A stretch of DNA of 64,000 bases from an uncultured Ferrovum sp. (GTDB taxonomy: Bacteria; Pseudomonadota; Gammaproteobacteria; Burkholderiales; Ferrovaceae), in NCBI GenBank assembly GCA_903893215.1, contig CAITLJ010000019.1, positions 17,864 to 81,863 of the forward strand, in the 5' to 3' direction. The translations under genes and the position numbers were made by a program. Position 1 is the first letter of the stretch, and each line of letters starts with the position of its first letter. Below the pieces are notes generated by a model. The model saw only the letters and a program-made list of their open reading frames with translations, was not told where the DNA came from and made no database searches. This document shows, piece by piece, positions 42,081 through 53,700 of this stretch.

Positions 42081-45000
42081 CAGGCTGTCCTTCGCAAACG
42101 GTCCAGATAGAGATACACCACGGGCGTGGTGTACAGGGTGAGCAACTGGCTCACCAGCAGGCCACCAACGATCGAGATGCCCAGCGGCACGCGCAACTCG
42201 GCGCCTTCGCCAAAGCCGATGGCCAGTGGCAGCGCACCCAGCAAGGCCGCGGCAGTGGTCATCATGATCGGCCGGAAACGCATGATGCAGGCCTCACGAA
42301 TCGCCGCCTCGGCAGAACAGGCATGGGCGCGCTGCCAGGCCAGCGCAAAGTCGATCATCATGATGGCGTTCTTCTTCACGATGCCGATCAGCAGGATCAC
42401 GCCGATCAACGCGATCAGGTTGAATTCACCGCCGGTGGCGAGCAGCGCGAGCAGCGCGCCAACCCCTGCAGATGGCAACGTCGACAGGATGGTGAGCGGG
42501 TGGATCAGGCTTTCGTAAAGGATGCCGAGCACGATGTAGATCGCCAGCAAGGCACTCAGGACCAGCAAGGGCTGGGTGGCGAGTGAGTCCTGGAACACCT
42601 TGGCGGTGCCCTGAAAGCCACCGATGATGCTGGCCGGGGCGCCGATGGCTGCCATGTCGTCTGCGATGGCCTTGGTAGCGTCGCCCAAGGCCACGCCCGG
42701 TGCCAGGTTGAAGCTCATGGTGGCCGCCGCAAACTGGCCCTGATGATTGACCGCCAGGGCACTGGCGGCCGTACTGCGATGGACAAAGGCCGTTAGCGGA
42801 ATGCTGGTACCCGTGCTGGTGGTGACGTACGTGTTGTCGAGGGTGCGCGGACTCTCCAACTGATCGGACGCTGCCTCCAGAACCACCTGATACTGGTTGA
42901 GCGCATTGTAAATCACCGAAATCTGACGTTGCCCGAACAGGTCATTGAGTGTTTGATCGAGCAACACCGGGTTGACCCCGAGACGGGTGGCCGCGTCGCG
43001 GTCGATCACCAGACTGTTGCTGATGCCCTTGTCCTGCTGGTCGGTGCTGACATCTGCCAGACGTTTGTCCTTTTCCAGAGCGGCCACGATTCGCGGGGTC
43101 CAGGTGCGCAGGTCTTCCAGGTTGTCGCATTGCAGGGTGTACTGGTACTGCGCGTTGCCCTGGCGCCCGCCAAAGCGCAGGTCCTGCACGCCCTGCAGGT
43201 ACAGGCTTGCCCCGGGCACCTGCGCCAGCGGTTTACGCAGCCGCGCGATCACTTCATCGGCGGTCTGCTTGCGCTCCTTCAGGCCCTTCAGCACGGCAAA
43301 GATGGTGCCACCATTGCGCTGGCCGCCACCCGTGAAGCCGATCACATTGGCCACCGCCGGATCCTTGCCGAGGATATCGATATAGCGGGCCAGCTTGATG
43401 CGCATCGCCTGAAATGAAATGCTCTGGTCGGCCTGAATCTGGCCAATCAGCCGCCCGGTGTCCTGCTGTGGAAAGAAGCCCTTCGGCACGATGCTGTAAA
43501 GGTAGATGTTCAGACTGATGGTGGCCAGCAGGATCACCATCACCAGACGCCGATGCCGCAGCGCCATGCCCAGGGTGCGGCCATAGGCGCGCAACACCCA
43601 GCCAAACAGGCCGCGGCTCATGGCCAAGGTATCGTCGGCATCGGGGTCTGCCCGGACTACCGCGGGGTCCGCGCTGTCGGCAGCAGATGCGTCGCCGCCA
43701 TGCATCGCGCCGGGGGCGCGGTGACGCTTGAGCAGGCGGGCGCAGATCATCGGCGTGGTAGTCAGCGATACCACCAGCGAGACCAGGATGGCCGCCGACA
43801 GCACCACGGCAAACTCGCGGAACAGGCGGCCGACCAGTCCGCCCATGGCCAGGATGGGAAGGAACACGGCGATCAGCGAAAAACTGATCGAGACCACGGT
43901 GAAGCCGACTTCGCGTGCGCCGCGCAACGCGGCGTCCAGTGGCTTCATGCCGGCCTCGATATGGCGCTGGATGTTTTCCAGCACGACAATGGCATCGTCT
44001 ACCACGAAGCCGGTCGCCACGGTCAACGCCATCAGCGACAGATTGTCCAGGCTGTAATCCAGCAGGTACATCACGGCAAAAGTCCCGACCAGACTGGTCG
44101 GGACCACCACGGTGGGCACCAGGGTGGCGCGGGCGCTGCGCAGGAACAGGAACACCACCAGGATCACCAGGGCCGTGGACAATACCAGCGTACGCTCCAC
44201 CTCGAACAGCGATGCGCGGATGGTGGGCGTGCGGTCGAGCACCACTTCCAGTTGGGCGGCTGGCGAGATCGAAGCGCGCAACACCGGCATCAACGCCAGG
44301 GTGCGATCCACCGTGGCAATCACGTTGGCGCCCGGCTGCCGGCTGATGATCAGCAGGATGGCCGGCTTGCCATTGGCCAGGCCGGCATTGCGGATGTCCT
44401 GCACCGAATCGCTCACGGTGGCAATGTCGCCCAGCCGAACCGCCGTGCCATTGCGGTAGGCCACCACCAGTGGCCGGTAGTCGCGCGCGCGCTGTGCCTG
44501 GTCATTGGCCTGGATCTGCCAGCGCTGGTTGCCGGATTCCACGCTGCCCTTCGGGCGGTTGACATTGGCCGCTGCGATGATCGCACGCAGCGTTTCCATC
44601 GACAGGCCGATCCGCGCCAGTGCCTGCTGGTTGACGTCGATGCGCACCGCCGGCAGCGAACTGCCGCCCACCTGGACCTGCCCCACCCCGTCCACTTGGG
44701 ACAGCTTCTGCGCCAACACGGTGGAAGCGGCATCGTACAGCTGACCCTGGCTGAGGCTGGTGGAGGTCAGGCTCATGATCAGGATCGGCGCATCGGCCGG
44801 GTTGAACTTGCGATAGGTGGGGTTGGTAGGCAATCCGCTCGGCAGCAAGGTGCGCGCGGCATTGATGGCGGCCTGTACGTCGCGCGCCGCGCCATCGATG
44901 TTGCGCTCGAGATCGAACTGCAGCGTGATCCGCGCGTTGCCGAGCGTGCTCTGCGAACTCATCTCGTTGATCGAGGCAATCCGGCCCATCGCACGCTCGA

Positions 45001-45199
45001 GCGGGGTGGCCACGGTGGCGGCCATGTTGTCCGGATTGGCACCCGGCAGCGCAGCCTGCACCGCGAGCACCGGAAAATCCACCTGCGGCAGGGGGGCGAC
45101 CGGCAGCAGAAAATAGCACACCACGCCTACCAGCAGGATGCCGAGGGTCAGCAGCGTGGTGGCGACCGGCCGCAGGATGAAAGGGCGCGACAGATTCAT
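42080..45199 (-). CDS. mdtC: RND multidrug efflux transporter, MdtC-type
   Basis: Inner-membrane proton-drug antiporter of 1039 residues with the standard layout of 12 membrane helices and two large periplasmic loops. It opens [19 protein letters not shown], contains [14 protein letters not shown] in helix 4 with the proton-relay acidic pair, and ends with the typical [20 protein letters not shown]. coli MdtB and MdtC form a heterotrimer; the adjacent MdtB-type gene supports the same here. Confidence 0.93.
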   Translation of the reverse strand: MNLSRPFILRPVATTLLTLGILLVGVVCYFLLPVAPLPQVDFPVLAVQAALPGANPDNMAATVATPLERAMGRIASINEMSSQSTLGNARITLQFDLERNIDGAARDVQAAINAARTLLPSGLPTNPTYRKFNPADAPILIMSLTSTSLSQGQLYDAASTVLAQKLSQVDGVGQVQVGGSSLPAVRIDVNQQALARIGLSMETLRAIIAAANVNRPKGSVESGNQRWQIQANDQAQRARDYRPLVVAYRNGTAVRLGDIATVSDSVQDIRNAGLANGKPAILLIISRQPGANVIATVDRTLALMPVLRASISPAAQLEVVLDRTPTIRASLFEVERTLVLSTALVILVVFLFLRSARATLVPTVVVPTSLVGTFAVMYLLDYSLDNLSLMALTVATGFVVDDAIVVLENIQRHIEAGMKPLDAALRGAREVGFTVVSISFSLIAVFLPILAMGGLVGRLFREFAVVLSAAILVSLVVSLTTTPMICARLLKRHRAPGAMHGGDASAADSADPAVVRADPDADDTLAMSRGLFGWVLRAYGRTLGMALRHRRLVMVILLATISLNIYLYSIVPKGFFPQQDTGRLIGQIQADQSISFQAMRIKLARYIDILGKDPAVANVIGFTGGGQRNGGTIFAVLKGLKERKQTADEVIARLRKPLAQVPGASLYLQGVQDLRFGGRQGNAQYQYTLQCDNLEDLRTWTPRIVAALEKDKRLADVSTDQQDKGISNSLVIDRDAATRLGVNPVLLDQTLNDLFGQRQISVIYNALNQYQVVLEAASDQLESPRTLDNTYVTTSTGTSIPLTAFVHRSTAASALAVNHQGQFAAATMSFNLAPGVALGDATKAIADDMAAIGAPASIIGGFQGTAKVFQDSLATQPLLVLSALLAIYIVLGILYESLIHPLTILSTLPSAGVGALLALLATGGEFNLIALIGVILLIGIVKKNAIMMIDFALAWQRAHACSAEAAIREACIMRFRPIMMTTAAALLGALPLAIGFGEGAELRVPLGISIVGGLLVSQLLTLYTTPVVYLYLDRLRRTA

Positions 45200-45205
45200 G
45201 GCAAC

Positions 45206-48200
45206 TCAGCCGTTGGCCAATGCCGCCGGGGTGCCGCGCAGGCGGCGGGCCAGACTGTCAAAGGCCAGGTAAATCACCGGCGTGGTGAACAGGGTCAGCA
45301 CCTGACTGACCATCAGGCCACCCACCATGGTGATGCCGAGGGGTTGGCGCAACTCGGCCCCCACGCCCTGACTCAGCATCAGCGGCACCGCTGCCAGCAA
45401 GGCGGCCATGGTGGTCATCAGGATGGGACGGAAGCGCAGCAGGCACGCGCGACGGATTGCCGCCAGCGGTGCCATGCCCTCGTTGCGCTCCGCGTCCAGC
45501 GCAAAGTCGATCATCATGATCGCGTTTTTCTTGACGATGCCGATCAGCAGGATAATGCCGATCACCGCAAGGATACCCAGATCATTGTGGCTGAGCTGGA
45601 GCGCAAGCAGCGCCCCTACTGCAGCGGAGGGCAGGGTCGACAGGATGGTGATCGGGTGGATATAGCTTTCGTACAGCACCCCCAGCACGATGTACATGGT
45701 GATCACGGCCGCCAGCACCAGCAGCAGGGTGTTGGACTGGGAGGCCTGATAGGCCAGTGCAGCCCCCTGGAAGCCGAGTTGCAGTGAGGCCGGTGGGTCA
45801 AGCGCGCGCACATCCTGCTCGATCAGTTGTACGGCGTCGCCCAGCGCCACCCCCTTGGCCAGATTGAACGACAGGGTGGCTGCCGGAAACTGCCCCAGAT
45901 GGTTGACCGACAGCGCGCCGGGCCGCTCCGTGATGCGCGTCACGCTGTCCAGACGCACCTGACCGCCGCTTAGCGTGGGCACATAGAGCGCTGCCAGTGC
46001 TGCCATGCCCTGTTGGTAGCGTGGCGACACTTCCTGCACCACCCGGTATTGGTTGGTCTGAGTGAAGATGGTGGAGACCAGCCGCTGGCCAAAGGCGTCA
46101 TAGAGCACGTTGTCGATCGCGGCCGCGGTCACGCCAAGCCGGCTGGCGCTATCGCGGTCAATCTGCACATAAAGCTGCAGGCCGTTGTTTTGCAGGTCGC
46201 TGCCGAGGTCGGTGATCTCGGGGTGCGTCCGGATGCGCTCAAGCAGGCGCGGGACCCAGGTGTTGAGGACCTCCGGATCCGGGTCCTCCAGCGAGAACTG
46301 GTACTGCGAGCGCGCCACACGGTCCTCGATGCTGAGGTCCTGCACCGGTTGCAGATACGCGCGCACGCTTGCGATTGCATCCAGTTTCGGCGCCATCCTG
46401 CGAATCACGTCGCTGGCGCTGACACCCTTGCGCTGGTCCTGTGGCTTGAGCGCCACGGTCAGGCGGCCGGCATTCAGCGTGGCGTTGGTGCCATCGATAC
46501 CGACCACCGAGGACACCCGCTCGACTGCCGGATCTTCCAGCAGCACCTGCGCAACTTCCTGCTGGCGCGCGGCCATCGCGGCAAACGAGGTGTCTTGCGG
46601 GCCTTCGGTGATCACCTGCAGCAGGCCGGTATCCTGCACCGGAAAAAAGCCCTTGGGCGTTACCAGGTAGAGGCCGGCAGTCAGTGCCATGGTGCCGAAC
46701 GCAAGCAACAGCGTGACACGGCGCCAACGCAGCGCCAGATCGAGCGCGCGCGCATAGGCACCGATCAGCGCCTGCATCCAGCGCCCGCCAGCGGCTTCAG
46801 CATCGGCCTGGGTGGTGGTGGTGGCCGCCGCCCCGGCATCGCCATCGCGTGGCTTGGCGTGAGCGCGCAGCAGGCGCGCGCACATCATGGGGGTCAGCGT
46901 GAGCGAGATTACTGCGGAGATCAGGATCGACGCTGCCAGGGTGACGGCAAATTCACGGAACAGCCTGCCCACCACATCGCCCATGAACAGCAGCGGAATC
47001 AGTACCGCGATCAGCGAAAACGTGAGCGAGACGATGGTGAAGCCGATCTGCGCCGAGCCTTTCAGTGCGGCGTCCAGCGGGCGCAGGCCGGCCTCAAGGT
47101 AGCGGCTGATGTTTTCGATCATCACGATGGCGTCGTCCACCACAAAGCCGGTGGCGATGGTCAGGGCCATCAGGGTGAGGTTGTTGATGCTGTAACCGGC
47201 CAGATACATCACGCCCAGCGTGCCGACCAGCGACAGCGGGACGGTCACACCGGGAATCACGGTGGCGCGCCAATCCCCCAGGAACAGGTAAATCACCAGC
47301 ACCACCAGAGCCACCGCCAGGCCGAGCTCCATGCTGACGTCTTCCACCGACGCACGGATGGTGGTGGTGCGGTCGCTGATCACCTGCAGTTTGATGTCGC
47401 CGGGCAGCGCAGCCTGCAATTGGGGCAGCAGCGTCTTGATCCGGTCGGCGACAGCGATCACGTTGCCACCCGGCTGCCGCTGGATGTCCACGATCACCGC
47501 CGAATGGTGGCCATCCCAGGCGGCCAGCTTGCTGTTCTCGGCAGCCTCGACCACGCTTGCCACGTCGCCCAGACGTACCGAGGCCCCGTTGCGAAAGGCA
47601 ACGATGACCTGCGCGTAATCTGCGGCCGACTTGATCTGGTCGTTGGCATCGATGGTGGAAGCACGCAGCGGCCCATCAAAGCTGCCTTTGGCGATGCTCG
47701 CATTGGCGGTGCCGATGGCAGTGCGCACGTCCTCCAGGCCCAGGCCCAGTGCAGCGAGCGCGGTGGGATTGATCTGGATGCGCACCGCAGGCCGCTGACC
47801 GCCCGAGATGCTGACCAGGCCGACACCGCTGACCTGGGACAGCTTTTGCGCCACCCGGGTATCGATCAGATCATAGATGCGCGGCAGCGAGAGCGTGTCC
47901 GACGTGGCTGAAAAACTCAGGATCGGCGCGTCGGCCGGATTGACCTTGCTGTACACCGGCGGCAGCGGCAGGTCGACCGGCAGCAGGTTGCTCGCCGCGT
48001 TGATTGCGGCCTGCACTTCCTGCTCGGCAACGTCCAGGCCTGTGCTCAGCGTGAACTGCAGGGTGATCACCGAGGCGCCGCCGGAACTCGTCGACAGCAT
48101 CTGCTTGAGTCCTGGCATCTGGCCAAACTGGCGCTCGAGCGGCGCGGTGACCGACGAGGTCATCACCTCTGGACTGGCGCCCGGATACAGCGTGGTTACC

Positions 48201-48337
48201 GAGATGGTCGGGTAATCGACTTCCGGCAGGGCGGACAGGGGCAGAAAGCGCAGTGCAATCAAACCGGCCAACAGCAAGGCCACCATGAGGAGCGCCGTTC
48301 CGACCGGCCGCAGGATAAACGGGGCAGACGGGTTCAA
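45206..48337 (-). CDS. mdtB: RND multidrug efflux transporter, MdtB-type
   Basis: Second RND pump protein, 1043 residues, closely matching MdtB in [20 protein letters not shown] and [12 protein letters not shown], with helix-4 [14 protein letters not shown]. The only start before the first membrane helix is a TTG at 48337 that overlaps the mdtA stop as TTGA; no ATG or GTG is available, so translation probably depends on coupling to mdtA. It is separated from mdtC by 6 bp. Confidence 0.93.
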   Translation of the reverse strand: MNPSAPFILRPVGTALLMVALLLAGLIALRFLPLSALPEVDYPTISVTTLYPGASPEVMTSSVTAPLERQFGQMPGLKQMLSTSSGGASVITLQFTLSTGLDVAEQEVQAAINAASNLLPVDLPLPPVYSKVNPADAPILSFSATSDTLSLPRIYDLIDTRVAQKLSQVSGVGLVSISGGQRPAVRIQINPTALAALGLGLEDVRTAIGTANASIAKGSFDGPLRASTIDANDQIKSAADYAQVIVAFRNGASVRLGDVASVVEAAENSKLAAWDGHHSAVIVDIQRQPGGNVIAVADRIKTLLPQLQAALPGDIKLQVISDRTTTIRASVEDVSMELGLAVALVVLVIYLFLGDWRATVIPGVTVPLSLVGTLGVMYLAGYSINNLTLMALTIATGFVVDDAIVMIENISRYLEAGLRPLDAALKGSAQIGFTIVSLTFSLIAVLIPLLFMGDVVGRLFREFAVTLAASILISAVISLTLTPMMCARLLRAHAKPRDGDAGAAATTTTQADAEAAGGRWMQALIGAYARALDLALRWRRVTLLLAFGTMALTAGLYLVTPKGFFPVQDTGLLQVITEGPQDTSFAAMAARQQEVAQVLLEDPAVERVSSVVGIDGTNATLNAGRLTVALKPQDQRKGVSASDVIRRMAPKLDAIASVRAYLQPVQDLSIEDRVARSQYQFSLEDPDPEVLNTWVPRLLERIRTHPEITDLGSDLQNNGLQLYVQIDRDSASRLGVTAAAIDNVLYDAFGQRLVSTIFTQTNQYRVVQEVSPRYQQGMAALAALYVPTLSGGQVRLDSVTRITERPGALSVNHLGQFPAATLSFNLAKGVALGDAVQLIEQDVRALDPPASLQLGFQGAALAYQASQSNTLLLVLAAVITMYIVLGVLYESYIHPITILSTLPSAAVGALLALQLSHNDLGILAVIGIILLIGIVKKNAIMMIDFALDAERNEGMAPLAAIRRACLLRFRPILMTTMAALLAAVPLMLSQGVGAELRQPLGITMVGGLMVSQVLTLFTTPVIYLAFDSLARRLRGTPAALANG

Positions 48338-49563
48338 GGCTTGGCCTGCGCCTTGCCGGCACCCTTGTTGCCGGCGCTATTGCCGGGCTTGCGGTCGGCC
48401 AGATTGACCGGCATGCCGTCGCGCAGTTTGTCGGTCCCGTCGATCACCACCTGGTCGCCTGCGGCAAGTCCTTCCTCCACCACAATCTCGCCATGATCGG
48501 CGGGGCCGGGCCTGATCTGGCGCACGGCGACGGTCTGATCATCACGCAGCAGGTAAACGTAGGGGCCCTGGGTGCCCCGCTGCAGCGCAGACGCGGGAAT
48601 CACCACCGCATCCTTGCGCACCTCCATCAGCACACGCACGTTGACGAACTGGTTGGGATAGAGGCTACCGTCCTGGTTGGCAAAACCCGCACGCAGCTTC
48701 AGCGTGCCGGTGGTGGGGTCGATCTGGTTGTCCTGGCTGCTCAGGGCCCCGTCCGCCAGCCGGGCCTGACCGGCACGGTCCATGGCCAGCACCTTGACGT
48801 TGGCATGATGTGCCGAGCGTTTGTGCAGTGCCGGCAACTGGTCCTGCGGCAGGCTGAACAGGGCACTGATCGGCTGCATCTGGGCAATCGTGACCAGACC
48901 GTTGACATCGCCGGCATGCACGATGTTGCCGGCATCGATCAAACGTAAACCGATCTGGCCGGAGACCGGTGCGGTGATCCGACAATAGCTGAGCTGCAGT
49001 CGCGCACTGTCGATGCTGGCCTGATCGGCGCGCACACTGGCCTCGTACTGGCGTACCAGCGATTCCTGGGTATCGAGTTGCTGATGCGGGATGGCATCCT
49101 GCTTGGTCAGGTCCTGATATCGACGCAGGTCGATATGTGCGTTTTCCAGCAGGGCCTGGTCTCTGGCCAGCGTCGCCAGCGCCTGGTCCAGCGTCGCCTG
49201 AAAGCTGCGCGGATCGATTTCGGCCAGCAGGTCGCCCTTGCGGACCATCTGCCCTTCACGAAACAGCACACGGACCAGTTCGCCATCCACCCGGGTACGC
49301 AGGGTGACGTTGGCCAGCGGGGTAACCGTGCCCAGGCTGTCCAGCCAGACTTCAAAATCGCGTCGGGCAGCCTTGGCCACCACCACCGAGGCTGCGCCGC
49401 CCTTGCCGCCCTTGCGACCGGTCGCATCCGGTTTGCCACCTGCGCCCGCGACATCCCCAGCCGACTGGGTTGCAACGCTGCCGTGATGCCGCCACCACCA
49501 GGCACCACCCACCAGCACCAGCATCAGGACCGCCAGCAGTGGCAAGCGCAGCGCGCCGTGCAT
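48334..49563 (-). CDS. mdtA: RND efflux membrane-fusion (adaptor) protein, MdtA-type
   Basis: Periplasmic adaptor of the tripartite pump. From the ATG at 49563 it is 409 residues, close to E. coli MdtA, with one N-terminal membrane anchor ([16 protein letters not shown]), a lipoyl/barrel-sandwich domain split around a helical hairpin ([20 protein letters not shown], [16 protein letters not shown]), and a beta-barrel region [15 protein letters not shown]. The frame stays open to a TTG at 49752; the extra residues are Pro/Arg-rich and look non-native. First gene of the mdtA-mdtB-mdtC-outer membrane factor operon. Confidence 0.87.
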   Translation of the reverse strand: MHGALRLPLLAVLMLVLVGGAWWWRHHGSVATQSAGDVAGAGGKPDATGRKGGKGGAASVVVAKAARRDFEVWLDSLGTVTPLANVTLRTRVDGELVRVLFREGQMVRKGDLLAEIDPRSFQATLDQALATLARDQALLENAHIDLRRYQDLTKQDAIPHQQLDTQESLVRQYEASVRADQASIDSARLQLSYCRITAPVSGQIGLRLIDAGNIVHAGDVNGLVTIAQMQPISALFSLPQDQLPALHKRSAHHANVKVLAMDRAGQARLADGALSSQDNQIDPTTGTLKLRAGFANQDGSLYPNQFVNVRVLMEVRKDAVVIPASALQRGTQGPYVYLLRDDQTVAVRQIRPGPADHGEIVVEEGLAAGDQVVIDGTDKLRDGMPVNLADRKPGNSAGNKGAGKAQAKP

Positions 49564-49794
49564 CAAGCGGGGAGACGGGGCGCGGCCGGGCGCGGTGTTG
49601 CGGGCAGGGGACGGGCGGTCGTTCAAGGTCAGCGGTCTCGTGGAAGCTTCAGGCGGATTGGTCGGCGGGCGCAGTGCTGTTACCGCCGCAGGTTGCGATG
49701 ATGCCAGCCCGGCGTGCGGTTGATCACGGCCAGGCCAGCAGATTTGTAACAAGGCGTGTGTCAGTCCGTCAAAGACGGCATTCGTTCCAACCGT
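49564..49794 (-). other. Gap upstream of mdtA
   Basis: Presumed promoter/leader of the efflux operon. I see no regulator-binding palindrome and no local regulator gene. Part of it may be coding if mdtA uses an upstream TTG (49752). Confidence 0.4.
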
Positions 49795-50592
49795 TCAGCG
49801 CTGCAACCCGAGGTCCGTGAGCAGGTCGATGGCGGGCTGATGGAACGGCACCGGGCCCTCGGCTGCGGCATGGATAAACTGCGCCGCGTAGGGGTCACCG
49901 GAATTTTCGAGCTGGCCTGGCGTGCCTTCGGTCACCACCCTGCCATCGGCGATCAGGTACAGGTAGTCAGCCACCTTGAGCGATTCGGTGACGTCATAGG
50001 TGACCACGATCGAAGTGGTGCCCAACGCGTCGTTGAGCCGGCGGATCAGACTGGCCACCGCGTTCAGCGAGATCGGATCGAGACCGGCGAATGGCTCGTC
50101 GTACATGGCGAGCGGCGGATCCATGGCGAAGGCCCGCGCCAGCGCTACACGGCGCGCCATGCCACCCGACAGTTCCGAGGTACGCAGGTCGACCGCGCCG
50201 CGCAATCCCACCGCCTGGAGCTTCATCTGCACGAGCAGGTCGATCAGGTCATCATTCAGCGCCGTATGCTCGCGGATCGCAAAGGCCACGTTCTCGGCCA
50301 CCGACAGGTCGCTGAACAGGCCGCCGGCCTGGAACATCAGACCCATTTCGCGGCGCATGCGATACAGGCCGGCCTGATCCTGCGCGTGCACGTCCTTGCC
50401 GCGGAAACGCACCGTACCGCGATCCGGGCGCAACTGACCACCGATCAGGCGCAGCAGCGTGGACTTGCCGCTGCCGCTGGTACCGAGAATGCCGACCACC
50501 TTGCCCTGCGGAATCTTCAGGCTCAGCCCCTGCAGCACCGGGCGCCCGTCGTAGGAAAAGTGCACGTCCTCGAACTCAACCAACGTTTCCAT
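49795..50592 (-). CDS. MlaF-like ABC transporter ATPase (orphan)
   Basis: ATPase of 265 residues resembling MlaF, the ATPase of the outer-membrane phospholipid transport system. It has Walker A GTSGSGKS (37-44), Q-loop LMFQAGGLFSDLSVAENVAF (very MlaF-like), signature LSGGMARRVALARA and Walker B LAMYDEPFAGLDP. The switch histidine is replaced by Tyr200 (VVTYDVTES). The ATG at 50592 was chosen because the upstream open frame is antisense to the SNF2 gene. No mlaE, mlaD, mlaC or mlaB lies beside it: mdtA is downstream and the SNF2 gene diverges. The permease must be encoded elsewhere. Confidence 0.82.
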   Translation of the reverse strand: METLVEFEDVHFSYDGRPVLQGLSLKIPQGKVVGILGTSGSGKSTLLRLIGGQLRPDRGTVRFRGKDVHAQDQAGLYRMRREMGLMFQAGGLFSDLSVAENVAFAIREHTALNDDLIDLLVQMKLQAVGLRGAVDLRTSELSGGMARRVALARAFAMDPPLAMYDEPFAGLDPISLNAVASLIRRLNDALGTTSIVVTYDVTESLKVADYLYLIADGRVVTEGTPGQLENSGDPYAAQFIHAAAEGPVPFHQPAIDLLTDLGLQR

Positions 50593-50748
50593 GCCTGTAC
50601 TGCTCCGATGCGGAGCAAAGCCGCTCCCGCTGCCGAATGGTAGGCAGGGTGGCCAGTCGTGGCAAGCACGCACTTGTTCGGGCACGGGGCCGACACCGAC
50701 TGCAATGGCGTGCGGACGCCGACAGGGCGTGGTGTAAACTTGGGAGTT

Positions 50749-53700
50749 ATGCCAGCCCATTCGCACTTTCCCCAGCCTGCAGAGGTCGGTTCGCCCGAGG
50801 ACCGGCACTATGCCGTGACGGCCGGGATGGCTTCGCTGGATGACGCACACCGCGATGTATTGCAGTTGTGCGCCCTGATCTGGGTGCCAGCCAGCCGGAG
50901 TCAGCTGCTGGAATGTCTGGAACTCGCGGGTTGTCATGCGCCCGACGGCCTGCCCTGGCTGGCCGACACGCTGGGTACTGCGGTCGAACTGCTGCTGGCG
51001 GCAGGGCTGCTGAGTGTGAGCGGGGCACGCATCAGCTGCCCGATGGGCGTGGCCGAACCTGCCGCACGGTTGTGCATGCGCGGCGGCCGTAGTCCACGCA
51101 TGATCGACGCCGTGCGCAAAGTATTCCGGGTGGCCGACCATCGCTACGGACACGCCGTGCGCAGCTTCAACGAAGGCATCCGCGACCTGCGCCTTTGTCT
51201 GCACGCGGGCCAATATGCCGATTTCCAGCGTCAGATCCAGGCGCTGCAGGGCTACTTCAGCGCCGAATGGAAGGTGCGTCATCCTTACCTGACGCTCTTC
51301 GACACGCCGTTCGATGCCGCCTGGCACAGTCTGCTGCCACCGGATCTGGCGGCACAGGCCGCCGCCACCGTGCTGGCCGTGCGTGCGAACCGACTGGAAC
51401 CCGCCACAGACGCACTCGCCTGGCTGATCGAGCGCGGCCGCAGCGTGGCCGAGGAACAGGTCAACTGGTACGCCACAGTGATTGCCGAACATCTTGTCCT
51501 GCTAGGCAGGATGGACGAGGCCGAAGCCTGGGCCCTGCGCCAGCGCGGCCATGGCCTGCGCGGCCTGATCAGCCTGTTGCGTGGTGACTATGCCGCCAGT
51601 CTGGCCAGTTTCGAGCTGTTCCTGCAGGATGCGCGCAAGTTGCCGCAAGCGCGGCGCACGCAGACCGGTGGCCTGGTTGGCGTTGCCAGTGTGGTGGCCC
51701 TGATCGGGTCGGGCGATCCGGTGCGTCTGGAGGTGGCTGCACAGCAGATTGCCCAAGTGATGCGTCTGGGATCGGGCTGGGTGCCGGTCTATGCCGCACT
51801 TGGCTATGCAGCGCGCGCTGCCCTGGCGGTGACCGAAACACCCGAGGCACCAAGCGCGGAAGGGGACAGCACCGAACGCGACCCATTGGCCAGCCTGTTT
51901 CTTGCCCTGTGCGCCTGGTGGCTCGATCCGGATCGTCTGGAACAGCATACCGAGCGCCTCCAGCGACTGCTGGAACGGGCCGAGCGCGGCGGCTACCGCT
52001 GGATTGCTGCGGAGTGCACCGACCTGTTGCGCAGGCTGGCCGTGGCAGCGCAGGTGGAACAGGCAGAGCTCCGTCATCAGACGATTGGCACACGGCCGCT
52101 GGCCGAAGCGATCCGGCGTCAGTCGAGCTGGGAGCGCGGGCTGGGGGCGCTTGCCAAGCTCGCCGCCGAAATGATCGTTCCAGCGGCCAAGCCGCAACTC
52201 GCGCGTCTGGTGTGGATGCTGACCTTTGATGCTGCCACCCGCAACTGCACACTTGAGCCACGGGAACAAAAACGCGATGCCAATGGCCACTGGACCCGTG
52301 GTCGCCAACTTTCGCTGCGGCGCGCCGTCTCAGGCACGGATCTCGATTTCCTGAGCGACCAGGATCGCGCTGCCCTGGCGTTCATCCGAACCCAGCGCAA
52401 CCGCAGCGGTGCCGCACCCTTGCTGGATATGCCCGCGGCACTGGCAGTGCTGGTCGGTCATCCCGCCCTGTTCTGGAGTCATCAGCCCGACCGCAGCGTG
52501 CAGCTGTTGCGTGGCGAGCCCACCGTCCTCGCGCAGCGCATTGGCGAGGAGTGGTTGGTGAGTCTCGCGCCGGGCGGCTTTGGCCTTGGCAGTTGCACGG
52601 TAGTGCGCGAGGCGCCCGATCGACTGCGCCTGCTTGAACTGCGCCCGGAGCATCAGCGCCTGGCTCGCATCCTGGGGCCCGATGGCTTGCGCCTGCCGGG
52701 TGACAGCGAGACGCGCCTGCTGGAAATCCTGACCGCCCTGCAGGGACGTCTGGTGGTGGCGGCGGATCTGACCGGCATGCGGCAGTCACTGCAACCGGCG
52801 CAAGGTGGCCTGATCGCTTTGCTGTCACCGCACGGCCAAGGCATCGCACTGCAACTGGTGGTGCTGCCAGGCGGTGACGAGCGTCCGGCCTTCCTGCCCG
52901 GGCAGGGCAGTGCGGTGCTGGCTGACCCGGCTGGCCAGCCGCCGCTGCTGCGGAGCCTGGACCAGGAACTTGCAGCGGCGGGGGCCTTGATGAACGCCTG
53001 CGCAGACTTTGTCGAGCCCGGCGAAAGTCCGTTCAGTGGCATCAGCAAGGGCCCGATCGCTGCCTGCGAAGTGCTGGATCAGTTGCATGCCAATCCGCAC
53101 GTGCGGATCCGCTGGCCCGAGGGCGAGCACATCCGGATTGCGGGGGAGGGGCGTCTTGGCGCACTCAACACCCGCATTCATGCGGGTGAGCAATGGCTCA
53201 GCGTGGAGGGAGGCATCAAGGTGGACGAGCGACGCGTGCTCGACCTGCAGGCACTGCTGGAGGCTGCCAGTCGCAACGAGCGTTTTGTGGCGCTGGGCGA
53301 CGGCCGCTTCCTGCGGCTGCAGGAAGCCCTGCGCGCGCGCGCCGCCGAACTTGCGCATCTTGGCGAATGGTCGCAGGGCGCGCTGCGTCTGCATCCGCTG
53401 ATTGCGCCGCGCGTGCGCGAGGTGCTGGATGCGGCCGGACCGCTGCGTGGTGACCGCGCCTGGACGACTTTGCTTGCGCGGCAGACGCAGGCGCTTGCGG
53501 CCGCGCATGAGATTCCTGCCGGGTTATGTGCCGAGCTGCGTGACTATCAGCGCGCCGGCTTTCAGTGGCTTGCGCGCCTGGCTGACCTGGGCGCCGGTGC
53601 GTGCCTTGCCGACGACATGGGCCTGGGCAAGACCATTCAGATGCTGACCTTGCTGCTGCATCGCGCTGCGCTCGGACCGGCACTGGTGGTGGCCCCCACC

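Noticed and set aside
43553..45787. Plus-strand open frame of 744 codons
   Set aside because: It is antisense to mdtC; composition is His/Gln/Arg-rich, typical of a shadow of a GC-rich membrane protein gene.
46013..47911. Plus-strand open frame of 632 codons
   Set aside because: It is antisense to mdtB and lacks any recognisable domain.
50593..51492. N-terminal extension of the MlaF-like protein
   Set aside because: The extra ~300 codons overlap the SNF2 gene in antisense; the ABC domain begins at the ATG at 50592.
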